DNA of 64,000 nucleotides from Sediminispirochaeta bajacaliforniensis DSM 16054. Lineage in GTDB: Bacteria; Spirochaetota; Spirochaetia; DSM-16054; Sediminispirochaetaceae. The translations under genes and the position numbers were made by a program. This document shows positions 8,417 to 17,734 of the stretch, piece after piece; position 1 is the stretch's first letter, and each line of letters starts with the position of its first letter. The stretch is taken from positions 124,001 through 188,000 of the forward strand of contig NZ_KB899411.1 in NCBI RefSeq assembly GCF_000378205.1. The letters are read 5' to 3'. The notes under the pieces are model-generated. The model saw nothing but the letters and a program-made list of their open reading frames with translations. It made no database searches and had not been told where the DNA came from.

Positions 8417-9703
8417 ATGCATGATAAAAAACGAATTATGATGATCTCTACCCATGGATACGTGGCGGCCGATCCACCCCTCGGAGCCCCCGACACGGGA
8501 GGACAGGTGGTCTATATCCTCGAACTGGCCAGAAAATTGGGGCAGTTCGGTTATGATGTCGACATTTGGACCCGACGTTTTGAGGACCAACCGGACACCG
8601 ACATAGTAGACGAACATGTTCGGGTCCTGAGGGTCCCCTGCGGCGGAAAAGCCTTTATCCCGAAAGAGTACCTTGTTCGATCCATTCCCGAATGGGTGGA
8701 AAACACAAGAAAACGCATCAAAAAAGAAAAGCTCAACTATAGTTTTATCAATAGCCACTACTGGGATGCCGGTGTTGCAGGTCAACATCTGGCACACCAG
8801 CTCTCAATTCCCCATGTTCATACACCCCACTCCATTGGAACCTGGAAACAGAAACAGATGCTTACCGATTTTCCCGACAGTGAGGAGGAATTTGAAGAGC
8901 GTTATAATTTCACGGAGCGCATACGAACAGAGGGGCAGCTCTATCGTTCCTGCGATCTGATTACCGCAACAACCCCGATCCAGGTGGATCTCATCCAAGA
9001 GGCCTACGATATCGACCAGGAAAAAATACGCATGATTCCGCCAGGCTATGATGACAATCGCTTCTTTCCCGTCGGGCCCTCCACAAAGGCGGCACGAAAA
9101 GAACGCCTCGGCTTCGGTCCGGCAACGATTTTTGCGGTCAGCAGGCTCGCTCATAATAAGGGCTTCGATCTGTTGATTGATGCCTTTAGTGTTGCCGTAC
9201 AACGAATTCCCGAAGCAGAACTGGTCTTGGCGATAGGACATGAAGACAGAAATGAAACGGAACAGGCAATCTATGAAACACTTCTCGATCGGGTTTCTCA
9301 ATATGGATTGGGAAATCGAGTCAGGTTTACCGGTTTTATCGCCGACGAAGATCTTCCCGATTACTACCGTGCGGCAGATCTATTCGTTCTCTCTAGTCGA
9401 TACGAACCCTTCGGCATGACAAGCATCGAGGCAATGGCAAGCGGAACCCCGGTAGTTGTGACCGCCCACGGAGGGCTCGCCAGGGTTCTCAGCTTTGGAG
9501 ACAACGCCCTCATTGCCGACCCCTTCGACAGTGAGGAGTTCGGAATAGCCATCTATCAAGCCCTGCACTACCGACGTCTTCGCAGACGACTTTCAAGCAG
9601 AGGGGCGGCACTTGCCCGATCCAGATTTACCTGGACAGGGATTGCACAGCAGCTGCTTGACGCCGTCGATACCTGTACAGATGCGTTTGAGGAGGATGAA
9701 TGA
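8417..9703 (+). CDS. Sucrose-phosphate synthase-like GT4 glycosyltransferase
   Basis: A 428-aa GT-B glycosyltransferase of family 4. The N-terminal acceptor domain has the sucrose-synthase/SPS signature LGAPDTGGQVVYILELA. The C-terminal donor domain has FAVSRLAHNKGFDLLIDA and the EX7E motif EPFGMTSIEAMASGTPVV. I chose ATG 8417, preceded by GAGGAGGAAAAT; the frame is open further upstream without a ribosome site. The next gene overlaps by 4 bp and begins with a sucrose-phosphatase-like domain. That makes UDP-glucose plus fructose-6-phosphate to sucrose-6-phosphate the best guess. Mannosylfructose-phosphate synthase is the main alternative. Confidence 0.8.
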   Translation: MHDKKRIMMISTHGYVAADPPLGAPDTGGQVVYILELARKLGQFGYDVDIWTRRFEDQPDTDIVDEHVRVLRVPCGGKAFIPKEYLVRSIPEWVENTRKRIKKEKLNYSFINSHYWDAGVAGQHLAHQLSIPHVHTPHSIGTWKQKQMLTDFPDSEEEFEERYNFTERIRTEGQLYRSCDLITATTPIQVDLIQEAYDIDQEKIRMIPPGYDDNRFFPVGPSTKAARKERLGFGPATIFAVSRLAHNKGFDLLIDAFSVAVQRIPEAELVLAIGHEDRNETEQAIYETLLDRVSQYGLGNRVRFTGFIADEDLPDYYRAADLFVLSSRYEPFGMTSIEAMASGTPVVVTAHGGLARVLSFGDNALIADPFDSEEFGIAIYQALHYRRLRRRLSSRGAALARSRFTWTGIAQQLLDAVDTCTDAFEEDE

Positions 9704-11784
9704 AGAAAGCGGCACGACTCTTTTCTTCCGATCTTGACGGAACATTGATTGGCAAGCCGGATGCTACGGTCTCATTCAAGCGATCATGGGAAGGGTTACG
9801 CAGGAAAAAAGGAAGTGCCGCCCCCCTGCTTGTTTACAACAGCGGCAGGCTGCTCTCTCATACCTTTGAGCTGTTGAAGCAGAGCGACCTTCCTGATCCC
9901 GACTATCTCATCTGCGGGGTAGGAACCCTTATCTACGACTTCCGGAAGCGGGAACTGATTAAACGCTTTGCCGAAACCCTCAATACGGGATGGGATCTGA
10001 AAACGGTCAGGGCTTGCCTCGATTCATTTCCCGATACCGAGGAACAGCCGCCCAAATATCAAAACGACTTTAAATCAAGCTGGTATATCCATGACGCCAC
10101 ACCAGAGCGTCTTCAGGAAATCAAAGATGCCCTGCGCGGACTCGGACTATCGGTCAATGTGGTCTACTCATCGAGCAGAGATCTTGATATTCTTCCCCAG
10201 TACGCCAATAAGGGAAATGCCCTTGCCTGGCTTCTGAAGCGAATAGAAATCGAAGCCGAAGAGGTGATTGTCGCCGGAGATACCGGCAACGACAGCTCCA
10301 TGTTCACCATCAGAGGCGTCAGGGGAATCATTGTCGAGAACGCTCAGCCGGAGTTGTTTTTGGCGACTATGGAGTTGCCCACCTATACGGCTGGGCGGCC
10401 TTTTGCCGATGGGGTCCTCGACGGGCTTCTCCACTACGAACTCATCGAAGAAATTGCGGATATCAGTGATATAGAACTAGTTCACAGCCAATTCGATCCC
10501 AGATTCCATAGTGTAGTAAACTCAGACGCTTTCAAGAGCCTGAGTGAATCACAGCACGGGCTGATCAACGAAGCCTATCAGGAGGCGGTAAACGCTTTAA
10601 AACGCTGTATTACCCCAAAAGGTTTTTCGGCCTGCAGCCTCGACGACAATATCCTCGACGCTACCGATTCAAACTACAAAAGCATATGGGCCAGAGACGG
10701 AGCGATTGTTGTCATGAACAGCCTATCCCTCAAGGACCCTGATATTCAACGATGCCAGCACGCAACCATGGAAACCCTGCTTTCCCATATCACGCCAAGA
10801 GGACAGGTGCCGAGTAATGTCTCAATCGACACAGGAGAGCCTGATTATTCCGGTATCGGAGGCATCGCCTCCATCGATTCCGGGCTCTGGCTGGTGATTG
10901 CCTTTTATCACTTCATACGAGAGACCAGAGATTACCAGTTTCTTCGCAGCTGGGCGGGCGAAATCAAAAACGCCATGAATTGGCTCGAGGCACAGGACAG
11001 CAACAACGATTCGCTTCTTGAAATCCCGGAAGCAGGTGACTGGATGGATCTTTTCGGAAGAAGCTATAATATCCTATACGACGAGGTCCTCTGGTACAAT
11101 GCAAATCTCTGCCACGGCAGAATTGCCGAACTATTGGGCGACTTCGATACCGCAGGGCAGCGGCTGCGAATGGCCCAACAGATCAAAGAAACCATTAACC
11201 GCAAGTTCTGGCCCTCGATACACAGCGATGCCATCAAGGCTTTTTCCGATCAGCAATTCTCCATGGGAGATACATCTTATCTTCTTGCCGAGATTACCCC
11301 CTTCGGTTTTGACTGGCGCTGCGATGTTTACGGCAATATTCTTGCAGCCCTGTTCAATGTGCTATCCGCCGAGCGGGCAAAGATTGCCTTTCAGTTTATG
11401 TGGGGAGTCGGGGTAAACGAACCGGCTCCGGTGGCCAATCTTTATCCGCCTGTCAATGCAGGAGATCCTGCTTGGCGCACCTATTATACCGTAAATTTAC
11501 TCAACCTCCCCCACCACTACCACAACGGAGGTATATGGCCCTTTATCGGAGCCTATTGGGTGATGTTTATCAGCAGGCTCGGCCTCAGAGACCTTGCCCA
11601 GCAAGAATTGTTTCGGCTTGCGCTGGTCAATCATGAAGGGATTGAGCATGAGTGGGAGTTCAACGAATGGGTACACGGCAGAACCGGCAGGCCGATGGGA
11701 AAAAGATATCAGGCATGGTCTGCCGCCGGTTTTATCGGAGCTTATTATGCGCTACAGCTTGAAGCCGATAACTCGGAGCAGTAG
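9700..11784 (+). CDS. Bifunctional fusion: HAD sucrose-phosphate phosphatase-like domain plus (alpha/alpha)6 glycosidase
   Basis: A 694-aa two-domain protein. Residues 1-260 form a HAD-IIB phosphatase with SSDLDGTLIG, YNSGR, KGNALAWLL and VAGDTGNDSSMF, the complete motif set of sucrose-6-phosphatases. Residues 270-694 form an amylo-1,6-glucosidase or GH100-invertase-like (alpha/alpha)6 barrel: SIWARDGAIVV, AGDWMDLFGRSYN, YHNGGIWPFIGAY and EFNEWVHGRTGRPMG. It overlaps the SPS-like gene by 4 bp, so it should dephosphorylate that product. Carrying a possible sucrose-splitting domain on the same polypeptide is odd. The glycosidase may instead act on another glycoside. A single frame spans both domains, so this is a true fusion. 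Confidence 0.78.
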   Translation: MKKAARLFSSDLDGTLIGKPDATVSFKRSWEGLRRKKGSAAPLLVYNSGRLLSHTFELLKQSDLPDPDYLICGVGTLIYDFRKRELIKRFAETLNTGWDLKTVRACLDSFPDTEEQPPKYQNDFKSSWYIHDATPERLQEIKDALRGLGLSVNVVYSSSRDLDILPQYANKGNALAWLLKRIEIEAEEVIVAGDTGNDSSMFTIRGVRGIIVENAQPELFLATMELPTYTAGRPFADGVLDGLLHYELIEEIADISDIELVHSQFDPRFHSVVNSDAFKSLSESQHGLINEAYQEAVNALKRCITPKGFSACSLDDNILDATDSNYKSIWARDGAIVVMNSLSLKDPDIQRCQHATMETLLSHITPRGQVPSNVSIDTGEPDYSGIGGIASIDSGLWLVIAFYHFIRETRDYQFLRSWAGEIKNAMNWLEAQDSNNDSLLEIPEAGDWMDLFGRSYNILYDEVLWYNANLCHGRIAELLGDFDTAGQRLRMAQQIKETINRKFWPSIHSDAIKAFSDQQFSMGDTSYLLAEITPFGFDWRCDVYGNILAALFNVLSAERAKIAFQFMWGVGVNEPAPVANLYPPVNAGDPAWRTYYTVNLLNLPHHYHNGGIWPFIGAYWVMFISRLGLRDLAQQELFRLALVNHEGIEHEWEFNEWVHGRTGRPMGKRYQAWSAAGFIGAYYALQLEADNSEQ

Positions 11785-11796
11785 CAGAAGCTGCAA

Positions 11797-11814
11797 CCAC
11801 CATTATTCCGGACA
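11797..11814. repeat. Degenerate solo arm of the TGTCCGGAATCGTGG repeat family
   Basis: CACCATTATTCCGGACAC matches the right arm of the element at 25724-25844 in 16 of 18 positions. It begins 12 bp after the stop codon of the fusion gene. No partner arm is visible. Confidence 0.5.
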
Positions 11815-11835
11815 CCGGGATACCACCCCAAAAGA

Positions 11836-11861
11836 GGGGCGGTACCGATCAGTACCGCCCC
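11836..11861 (+). terminator. Hairpin downstream of the sucrose operon
   Basis: GGGGCGGTAC and GTACCGCCCC form a perfect 10-bp stem with a 6-nt loop, 51 bp after the stop of the fusion gene and before the convergent PII-like gene. There is no T-run on either side, so it may be a weak or bidirectional terminator, or an RNA-stability element. Confidence 0.45.
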
Positions 11862-11892
11862 CGCATATTTCGAAACGCCTTCATTCCAGGAA

Positions 11893-12186
11893 TCACAAAA
11901 GGCGACTTATATCACGTTTCACGTAGCAGCGTATTCCCTCTTGTTCAAACTTCTCCTTGAGCAACTTCAGATCGGCTACAAGAACATCTATTTGATCATC
12001 CTCCATAACGATATAAAACATAACATTCTTCTCCGGCCAAATAGCCGAAGCTTCTCTCCGGCCGTGACGGCCACGGCCGAAAAGGGGAGAAAAAAGGGAA
12101 AAGTTATCCCTGAATCCGTGGGCCTCCAGTACCTCGATAATATCTTCCTCGATGGATTGGTTTGCAATGATATTCATTTCAATCAT
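11893..12186 (-). CDS. Small PII-like protein coupled to the RND efflux operon
   Basis: A 97-aa protein (MIEMNIIANQSIEEDIIEVLEAH...) with the length and alternating strand-helix pattern of PII-like/DUF3240-type ferredoxin-fold proteins, which often trail RND transporter genes. I chose ATG 12186, which overlaps the RND stop as ATGA and sits behind GAGGAGG. The frame opens further upstream inside the RND gene. A loop with GRGRHGRR may correspond to the T-loop. A regulatory or sensing role for the pump is inferred from context only. Confidence 0.6.
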   Translation of the reverse strand: MIEMNIIANQSIEEDIIEVLEAHGFRDNFSLFSPLFGRGRHGRREASAIWPEKNVMFYIVMEDDQIDVLVADLKLLKEKFEQEGIRCYVKRDISRLL

Positions 12187-15100
12187 TTGTTGCCCTCCTC
12201 TTTTTTCTTCTTCCGAAACCATTTACGGTCCCTGTTGATGAGCGAATAGACCACTGGCGTAACAAAAAGCGTAAGGAAGGTACTTGCGACAAGTCCGCCG
12301 ACGATGGTTTGACCGATGGCCTGAATAGATTCGGTGCCCTCAGACCCGAAAAATCCCATAGGGACCATTCCGAGAATGGTGGTAAGACTTGTCATCAATA
12401 CCGGCCGCAATCTGCTTCTGGCACCGGTCTGGACCGCCTCCATCAGCGGCACGTCCTTGTGGCGCAATAGGTTCGTATAATCGACAAGTACGATTCCGTT
12501 GTTTACGACGATCCCGACAAGAACAACCATTCCAACGATCGAAAAAAGACTAAGCGGTTGGCCCAGCAGGGTATAGACAAAGACAACTCCGATAAGCAGC
12601 ATCGGTATCGAGAAAAAGATGATAAAAGGATCGACAAGAGATTCAAACAGACTCGCCATCACGGCAAAAACCATGATGATGGCTATGACCATAACGATGA
12701 CCAAAGGCCCACCCATTCGGGATATATCCTCGGCCTCGCCGCTGAAAGAAAGCGTCACTCCGTCGGGAACCACAAAAGAGGTACTAAGATACTCCTGGAG
12801 CATCGCATTCACCTCGGTTGCTGTAGTATCGGAGGTGATATCAGAGGTTACATGGACGACACGCTTTTCATCCTCGCGATCGATATCCTCAGGTCCTGCC
12901 GTCAACTCGAAGGAGGCGATATTGGAAAGCGGGATTGCTTCCTTCGAGGAAGAAATGACGGATAGAGAGCTAAGTACCGTCTCGCTGTTTCGGTCTTCTT
13001 CCTTCAAGCGAACCAGTACATCCAGCTCATCGCCGTTGAGCCAATAGGTAACCGGAGCATCGCCGTCCACAAGGTCGCTCACCGCAGAAGCCACATCGGA
13101 AACTGTCAGGCCGAGGGCAGCGGCGCGATCTTTATCAATAACAATACGGTATTCGGGGGCACCGTTCTCAAGAGAAGACAAAGGATCGACGATTTGCGGC
13201 AGATCGCGAATAAGATCACGTATCTTGGACGCAGTTTCCCCAGCAAGAGTGAGATCGCTGGAAATCACCTCGATATCGACGGGGTCGCTGGTACCGCCAA
13301 ATCCTCGTCCCGAAGGAAATTTGAAACTGGCGTTGGGTATCTCATTCAGGTAGGGCCGCAGTTTCTTCTTGATCGTCGTAGGGTTGTCGATCTGATCTTC
13401 AAGATCCGGCAGCATGATCTCGATACTGCCTTCACCCGATTCCACCGTTATGATGATATTTTCGTAACCTTTGATCTCTTTTTCGATCGTTTTGCGCATC
13501 TCCATCAAAACGGCTTCGGTGCTATCAAGTGCCGTACCAACGGGCATGGTAAGATCGATGGTAACCTCGTCGTCAGAATCGGAATTGGGTTGGAATTGAA
13601 GCCCCATGGTGGACAATTGTGCAAGAGACAGCAGGAAGAGAACAATTACCAAAGTCAGGACAAGGGCCCTGTTCCTCAGTGCAAAACGAAGCGCCGACGC
13701 ATAGCCGTCTTCAAAGGCTGTGAAACCCTTTTCCGATATGGTATCCAACTTTCGAAGCAAAGGATTTTTCAGCGGTTTCTGCTTTCGGGAATAGACCTTG
13801 AGATACGTACTGCTCAAGGCAGGGACGACCATGAGCGCGACAGCAAGGGAGGAAAGCAGAGAGATAACAATGGTGAAGATCATATCCTGAAACATCTGGC
13901 CAAGCATCTCAAGATCGTCTTTCCAGATGATCATGGGGATGAACACACAAAGGGTCGTCAAGGTGGAGGCAACGATGGCCGTGACCATCTCTCTGGATCC
14001 CAAAATTGCGGCAGCATGCAGCTTTGCCCCGCGTTCCCGATATTTGTAGATGTTTTCAAGGATGACGATGGAACTATCAACAATCATTCCCAGGCCGAGA
14101 ATCAATCCGGTGAGGGATATCATGTTTAACGTCAGCTTGAAAAAGAACATCGCTCCGAGGGTAATTAAAAGGGAGATGGGAATGGATATACCGATGATCA
14201 ATGTACTTTTGATGTTTCGCAGGAATACAAAGAGGATAAGCATGGCAAGAGCGGCACCTTGCAAGGCAGAGATGTAGACCTGATTCAAAAGAGTGGAGAT
14301 CATGGTTGTCGTATTGTAGAGGATATCGACCTTTACCTCTGGAGGAAGGCTCTTATTGATCTCGGGAAGGGCCTCTCTAACCGCATTTGCAATCTGCACG
14401 GTATTGGTATTGGTCTCGTTTCTGATCACCATCGATACCGAAGGAGAACCGTTTACATAGACCCTCGTGTCTGAATCTTTTTCGTCAAGATAGACGTCGG
14501 CAATATCTTCAAGACGGACTACGTTGGAACGATTGACCGAACCTGAGGAATTGTTTGTATCGATACTGGCCACAACGGTCCTGCGAATATCGTCTAAGCT
14601 GCCGAAACGTTCGTTGATACGCAGGTTGTACGACATTCCTCCTTTTTCAAAGTCTCCGCCGCTAAGGAGCACATCCTGGGCTTTAAGGGCCGACTCTACC
14701 GTCGAAAAGGAAATACCGTATGCCGCCATCCTGTTGAGAGAGAGATCTACCTTCACCTCTTTGGTCTCACCTCCACGGACATCTGCCGAGGCAACGCCCT
14801 TGATACGTTCCAGTCTCGGCTGAATGGTGTCTTCGGCAAGCTGCGTCAGGACATCGGAGCTTTCCTCTCCCGAAACCATCAATAGCATGATGGGCATCGA
14901 GCTGCTGTCGAATTTCAGAATCTGAGGGGATCCGGCATCGTCGGGCAGCGCCGAAGTAACACGCTCAAGGGAATCACGTATGTCGTTTGTGGCGTCGTCA
15001 AGATCCGTGCTGTAATCAAACTTCAGACGGATAAGACTCGATCCCTCCATAGAGGTTGAGGTGATTGATTCTATTCCGCTTACATTGGAAAGCTGTTTTT

Positions 15101-15302
15101 CCAGAACACTGGTAACTCCATCCTCAACCTCCTCGGGACTGGCGCCGGTATAGGTCGTCCGAACCATGATCACGGGATAGTCGGCCGAGGGAAACATCTC
15201 AACAGCAAGATCGGGAACCATAAAGAGGGAAAGCCCGACAAGCAAGGCCGTTACAACCAGTATGGTGACGGGACGCCGTACCGATAACTCTGTAATATTC
15301 AT
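12183..15302 (-). CDS. RND-family inner-membrane efflux transporter (AcrB/HAE1 type)
   Basis: A full-length 1039-aa RND pump. It begins MNITELSVRRPVTILVV, the hallmark of the first transmembrane helix. Two large periplasmic loops alternate with helices such as LILGLGMIVDSSIVILENIY (with the conserved D in TM4) and VGMVVLVGIVVNNGIVLVDY (TM10). It works with the upstream membrane fusion and TolC genes; all three are abutting and in order tolC, MFP, pump. The central sequence is of the spirochaete/Bacteroides HAE type rather than the heavy-metal CzcA type. Substrates are unknown. Confidence 0.92.
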   Translation of the reverse strand: MNITELSVRRPVTILVVTALLVGLSLFMVPDLAVEMFPSADYPVIMVRTTYTGASPEEVEDGVTSVLEKQLSNVSGIESITSTSMEGSSLIRLKFDYSTDLDDATNDIRDSLERVTSALPDDAGSPQILKFDSSSMPIMLLMVSGEESSDVLTQLAEDTIQPRLERIKGVASADVRGGETKEVKVDLSLNRMAAYGISFSTVESALKAQDVLLSGGDFEKGGMSYNLRINERFGSLDDIRRTVVASIDTNNSSGSVNRSNVVRLEDIADVYLDEKDSDTRVYVNGSPSVSMVIRNETNTNTVQIANAVREALPEINKSLPPEVKVDILYNTTTMISTLLNQVYISALQGAALAMLILFVFLRNIKSTLIIGISIPISLLITLGAMFFFKLTLNMISLTGLILGLGMIVDSSIVILENIYKYRERGAKLHAAAILGSREMVTAIVASTLTTLCVFIPMIIWKDDLEMLGQMFQDMIFTIVISLLSSLAVALMVVPALSSTYLKVYSRKQKPLKNPLLRKLDTISEKGFTAFEDGYASALRFALRNRALVLTLVIVLFLLSLAQLSTMGLQFQPNSDSDDEVTIDLTMPVGTALDSTEAVLMEMRKTIEKEIKGYENIIITVESGEGSIEIMLPDLEDQIDNPTTIKKKLRPYLNEIPNASFKFPSGRGFGGTSDPVDIEVISSDLTLAGETASKIRDLIRDLPQIVDPLSSLENGAPEYRIVIDKDRAAALGLTVSDVASAVSDLVDGDAPVTYWLNGDELDVLVRLKEEDRNSETVLSSLSVISSSKEAIPLSNIASFELTAGPEDIDREDEKRVVHVTSDITSDTTATEVNAMLQEYLSTSFVVPDGVTLSFSGEAEDISRMGGPLVIVMVIAIIMVFAVMASLFESLVDPFIIFFSIPMLLIGVVFVYTLLGQPLSLFSIVGMVVLVGIVVNNGIVLVDYTNLLRHKDVPLMEAVQTGARSRLRPVLMTSLTTILGMVPMGFFGSEGTESIQAIGQTIVGGLVASTFLTLFVTPVVYSLINRDRKWFRKKKKEEGNK

Positions 15303-16304
15303 CTATTCCTCCACGGCATCCGGATCGTTGACCATCCGCACAGGAGAACCATCGGTTACGGAAGAGACTCCCTGGGTAACTACAAGTTCATTTTCGGAAA
15401 GGCCCGAAAGGACCTCGACCATTTCATCCGATTTCAGTCCCAGGCTTACCACCCGGCGCTCCACACTATTATCGTCCTTGACGACATATACAACGGAATC
15501 ATCGTAATAGTTTGAAACAGCGTCGGACGGGACCGCGATACAATCACGGCTTTCCCTGGTGATGAGTTTCATCGAAGCAAACATTCCGGCTCGAATACGG
15601 GAATCCTGATTGACTATTTCGAGTTTGACTTCCATGGAACGGGATTCGTTATCTACGACGGGATTAAGCTGAACAACCCCGGCATCGAAAACCGTGTCAG
15701 GAAAGGCTTCGAAAAAGACCTCTGCGTGAAGCCCCAATTTGAGATAGGTAATGTATCGTTCGGGCACATAGGTTATAAGGGATAGTTTCGTAAGATCACC
15801 AACGACGGCCACCGAGGTGGAAGTGGAAACGGTGTCTCCGACATTCACATTCACATCGGTAATCGTCCCTGAAATCGTCGACGGAATCGGACTTCGGCTG
15901 TAAAATTCGCCGGGAACCGAGGGGTCAACGATGGCAACCACATCGCCCTTTTTCACGAAATTGCCGGGATCAACGTTTCGCACGACGATCTTGCCGGCCA
16001 CATCCGGATAGATATCGACCGAAACATCGCTTATGACATCACCATTTACACGAATAAACTGACTCACAGTCTGTCTTGCGGCATATTCGGCCTCAACGGC
16101 GACCGTGGAAGATTCTCCCGATTCATCTGAAGATTTCTGCTGTGCAGTAGACGCGCCACCTGCACCTTGGCCTCCCGGCATGCCGCCTTTTTGTCCTGAA
16201 GCGGCACCAGAGCCTTTAAGTATCAATGCGATACCTGCAAAACCTGCAGCTATTATCAACAAGAGTATGATCTGAATTATCCGATCGCCTTTTTTCGTCT
16301 CCAT
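15303..16304 (-). CDS. RND efflux membrane fusion protein (HlyD/AcrA family)
   Basis: A 333-aa periplasmic adaptor. An N-terminal membrane anchor (IIQIILLLIIAAGFAGIALIL) is followed by a Gly/Ala/Ser-rich linker. The barrel-sandwich (lipoyl-like) domain has GKIVVRNVDPGNFVKKGDVVAIVD and SGTITDVNVNVGDTVSTSTSV, then a beta-barrel and membrane-proximal domain. Its stop codon abuts the pump ATG, showing co-translation. It bridges the RND pump and TolC. The alpha-helical hairpin is very short, which may mean partner contact differs from AcrA. Confidence 0.9.
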   Translation of the reverse strand: METKKGDRIIQIILLLIIAAGFAGIALILKGSGAASGQKGGMPGGQGAGGASTAQQKSSDESGESSTVAVEAEYAARQTVSQFIRVNGDVISDVSVDIYPDVAGKIVVRNVDPGNFVKKGDVVAIVDPSVPGEFYSRSPIPSTISGTITDVNVNVGDTVSTSTSVAVVGDLTKLSLITYVPERYITYLKLGLHAEVFFEAFPDTVFDAGVVQLNPVVDNESRSMEVKLEIVNQDSRIRAGMFASMKLITRESRDCIAVPSDAVSNYYDDSVVYVVKDDNSVERRVVSLGLKSDEMVEVLSGLSENELVVTQGVSSVTDGSPVRMVNDPDAVEE

Positions 16305-16308
16305 GCAA

Positions 16309-17637
16309 TCACTCCTTATCCGCTTTGTTCAACTCATCCAGAGATTCAATACCAAGGGCTCCGCGCAACGTAATAAGATCACTCATGTAATCATATTGGC
16401 TGTCAAGAAGGTTTTGCCGAGCGGTCAAAAGATCCTGCTGAGCATCATCAAGGGTAATACGGTCGCTTTTTCCACGTGAAAAACTTTCTTCGGTCATCGC
16501 GTAGGATTTTTCCGATAACTCCAGATTCAACTTGGAAAGCTCGATATTCTCACGATCCGTATTGATCGAATTAACGACATTGATAATCTCCAGACGGGCG
16601 TCCTGAATCAATTGATCAAGAGAGAGCTGGGCCTTTTTTATAGAATCTTCAAGTTCTTTGATTTCCAGATCCGTAGATGAACCGGGAATATAATTATCCA
16701 AACCCAAGGAAACTCCGATTGAAAACGCAAGTCCGGTTTCCTGGGAAAAATCCTGCCACGTGCCGGAAGAAAACGGCTTGGAATAATCTTCCGACACAGT
16801 GGCAGAAAGAGAGATCGATGGTAAATGTCCGGTCTTCCGAGAGTAACGAAGTGAACTTTCAAGCAGTTCTAAACTATTTTGCTGAGCCTTGATATCCGAT
16901 CGATTCGCAAGGTACTGCTCAACCAATTGAAGGGCGTCCAACTCATAGGCATCAACATCGAGGGAACCTTCCAGGGAAACCTCTTGAGAGGGGTCAAGTC
17001 CGAGAACTACCAGGAATTCCTTTAAGCGATTCTGATATGCGGCTTTAAGAGAACTATAGGTGGGTTTCAAATTCGCAACATTAACCCGCTCCTGAAGGAC
17101 ATCCAATTCAGGAACCAGACCATTTCTAAATTTTTCCCGAACCTGCTCATATCTTCGCTGAGCAAGTTCAATATCGTTCTTCTGTATCTCAAGATTTCCC
17201 CGACTAGTGAGGAGATAATAGAATTCGCTCTCTACATTCATCTTGAGCTGTAAAACGGCATCATCATAACTGATTTGAGAACCTTCCAAGTTAATTTGAA
17301 GCTGCCTCATCGACTCCTTGAGCCCGGGAGAAACAGTATAGGTCAATGAAAGCCCCGGACTTACTCCAAGCTTTGTCAAATCCGTATCATCATCAGCGTA
17401 GCTCGAAGAACTACTCAGCGAAAGAGAAGTTGAAACATCGGGTAAAAGGAGGTTCCAGCTATTTTTCGCACTGCGCTCGGAGATTTGGAGAGAGATGGCC
17501 TTTTCCAGGAGTCCGGTATTGTTCTTAAGAGCAAGGGCAATACACTTCTCTTTGTCGAGAGAAAGGGTTTCCGCCGAAAGCTGCATGAGGGAAAACATCG
17601 TAAACATGATTACCCCCGTGGCCATACGTTTTCTCAT
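16309..17637 (-). CDS. TolC-family outer-membrane efflux protein
   Basis: An outer-membrane channel of about 442 aa. It begins MRKRMATGVIMFTMFSLMQLSAETL, a signal peptide, then two OEP repeats rich in long amphipathic helices (ALKNNTGLLEKAISLQISE, NLEIQKNDIELAQRRYEQV). I prefer ATG 17637, with GGAG 9 bp upstream, over ATG 17652, which has no ribosome site. It is first in the efflux operon. Upstream lies a striking array of phased GTAAA repeats, suggesting activator control. Confidence 0.87.
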   Translation of the reverse strand: MRKRMATGVIMFTMFSLMQLSAETLSLDKEKCIALALKNNTGLLEKAISLQISERSAKNSWNLLLPDVSTSLSLSSSSSYADDDTDLTKLGVSPGLSLTYTVSPGLKESMRQLQINLEGSQISYDDAVLQLKMNVESEFYYLLTSRGNLEIQKNDIELAQRRYEQVREKFRNGLVPELDVLQERVNVANLKPTYSSLKAAYQNRLKEFLVVLGLDPSQEVSLEGSLDVDAYELDALQLVEQYLANRSDIKAQQNSLELLESSLRYSRKTGHLPSISLSATVSEDYSKPFSSGTWQDFSQETGLAFSIGVSLGLDNYIPGSSTDLEIKELEDSIKKAQLSLDQLIQDARLEIINVVNSINTDRENIELSKLNLELSEKSYAMTEESFSRGKSDRITLDDAQQDLLTARQNLLDSQYDYMSDLITLRGALGIESLDELNKADKE

Positions 17638-17666
17638 ATCATCATTCTCCATTCATTAAGTTTTCA

Positions 17667-17734
17667 ATGATAGTCTAATAATTTACCGGTAAAGCGTTGT
17701 AAAAGCGAGGTAAAAGGAGTGTAAAGTATGTAAA
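17667..17734 (-). promoter_or_regulatory. Phased GTAAA direct-repeat array upstream of the tolC-RND operon
   Basis: On the plus strand GTAAA occurs at 17689, 17699, 17710, 17721 and 17730, spacings of 10, 11, 11 and 9 bp, one helical turn each. The first copy is part of the perfect palindrome TTTACCGGTAAA (17683-17694). A possible -10 box TATCAT (minus strand) lies at 17672-17667 with no good -35, which fits an activator-dependent promoter. Direct repeats at 11-bp period are typical of OmpR/PhoB-type response regulators, but no such gene is adjacent. Confidence 0.55.

Noticed and set aside
13194-14129. 311-codon plus-strand frame inside the RND pump gene
   Set aside because: His/Arg/Asp/Gly-rich translation typical of an antisense shadow of a transporter gene.
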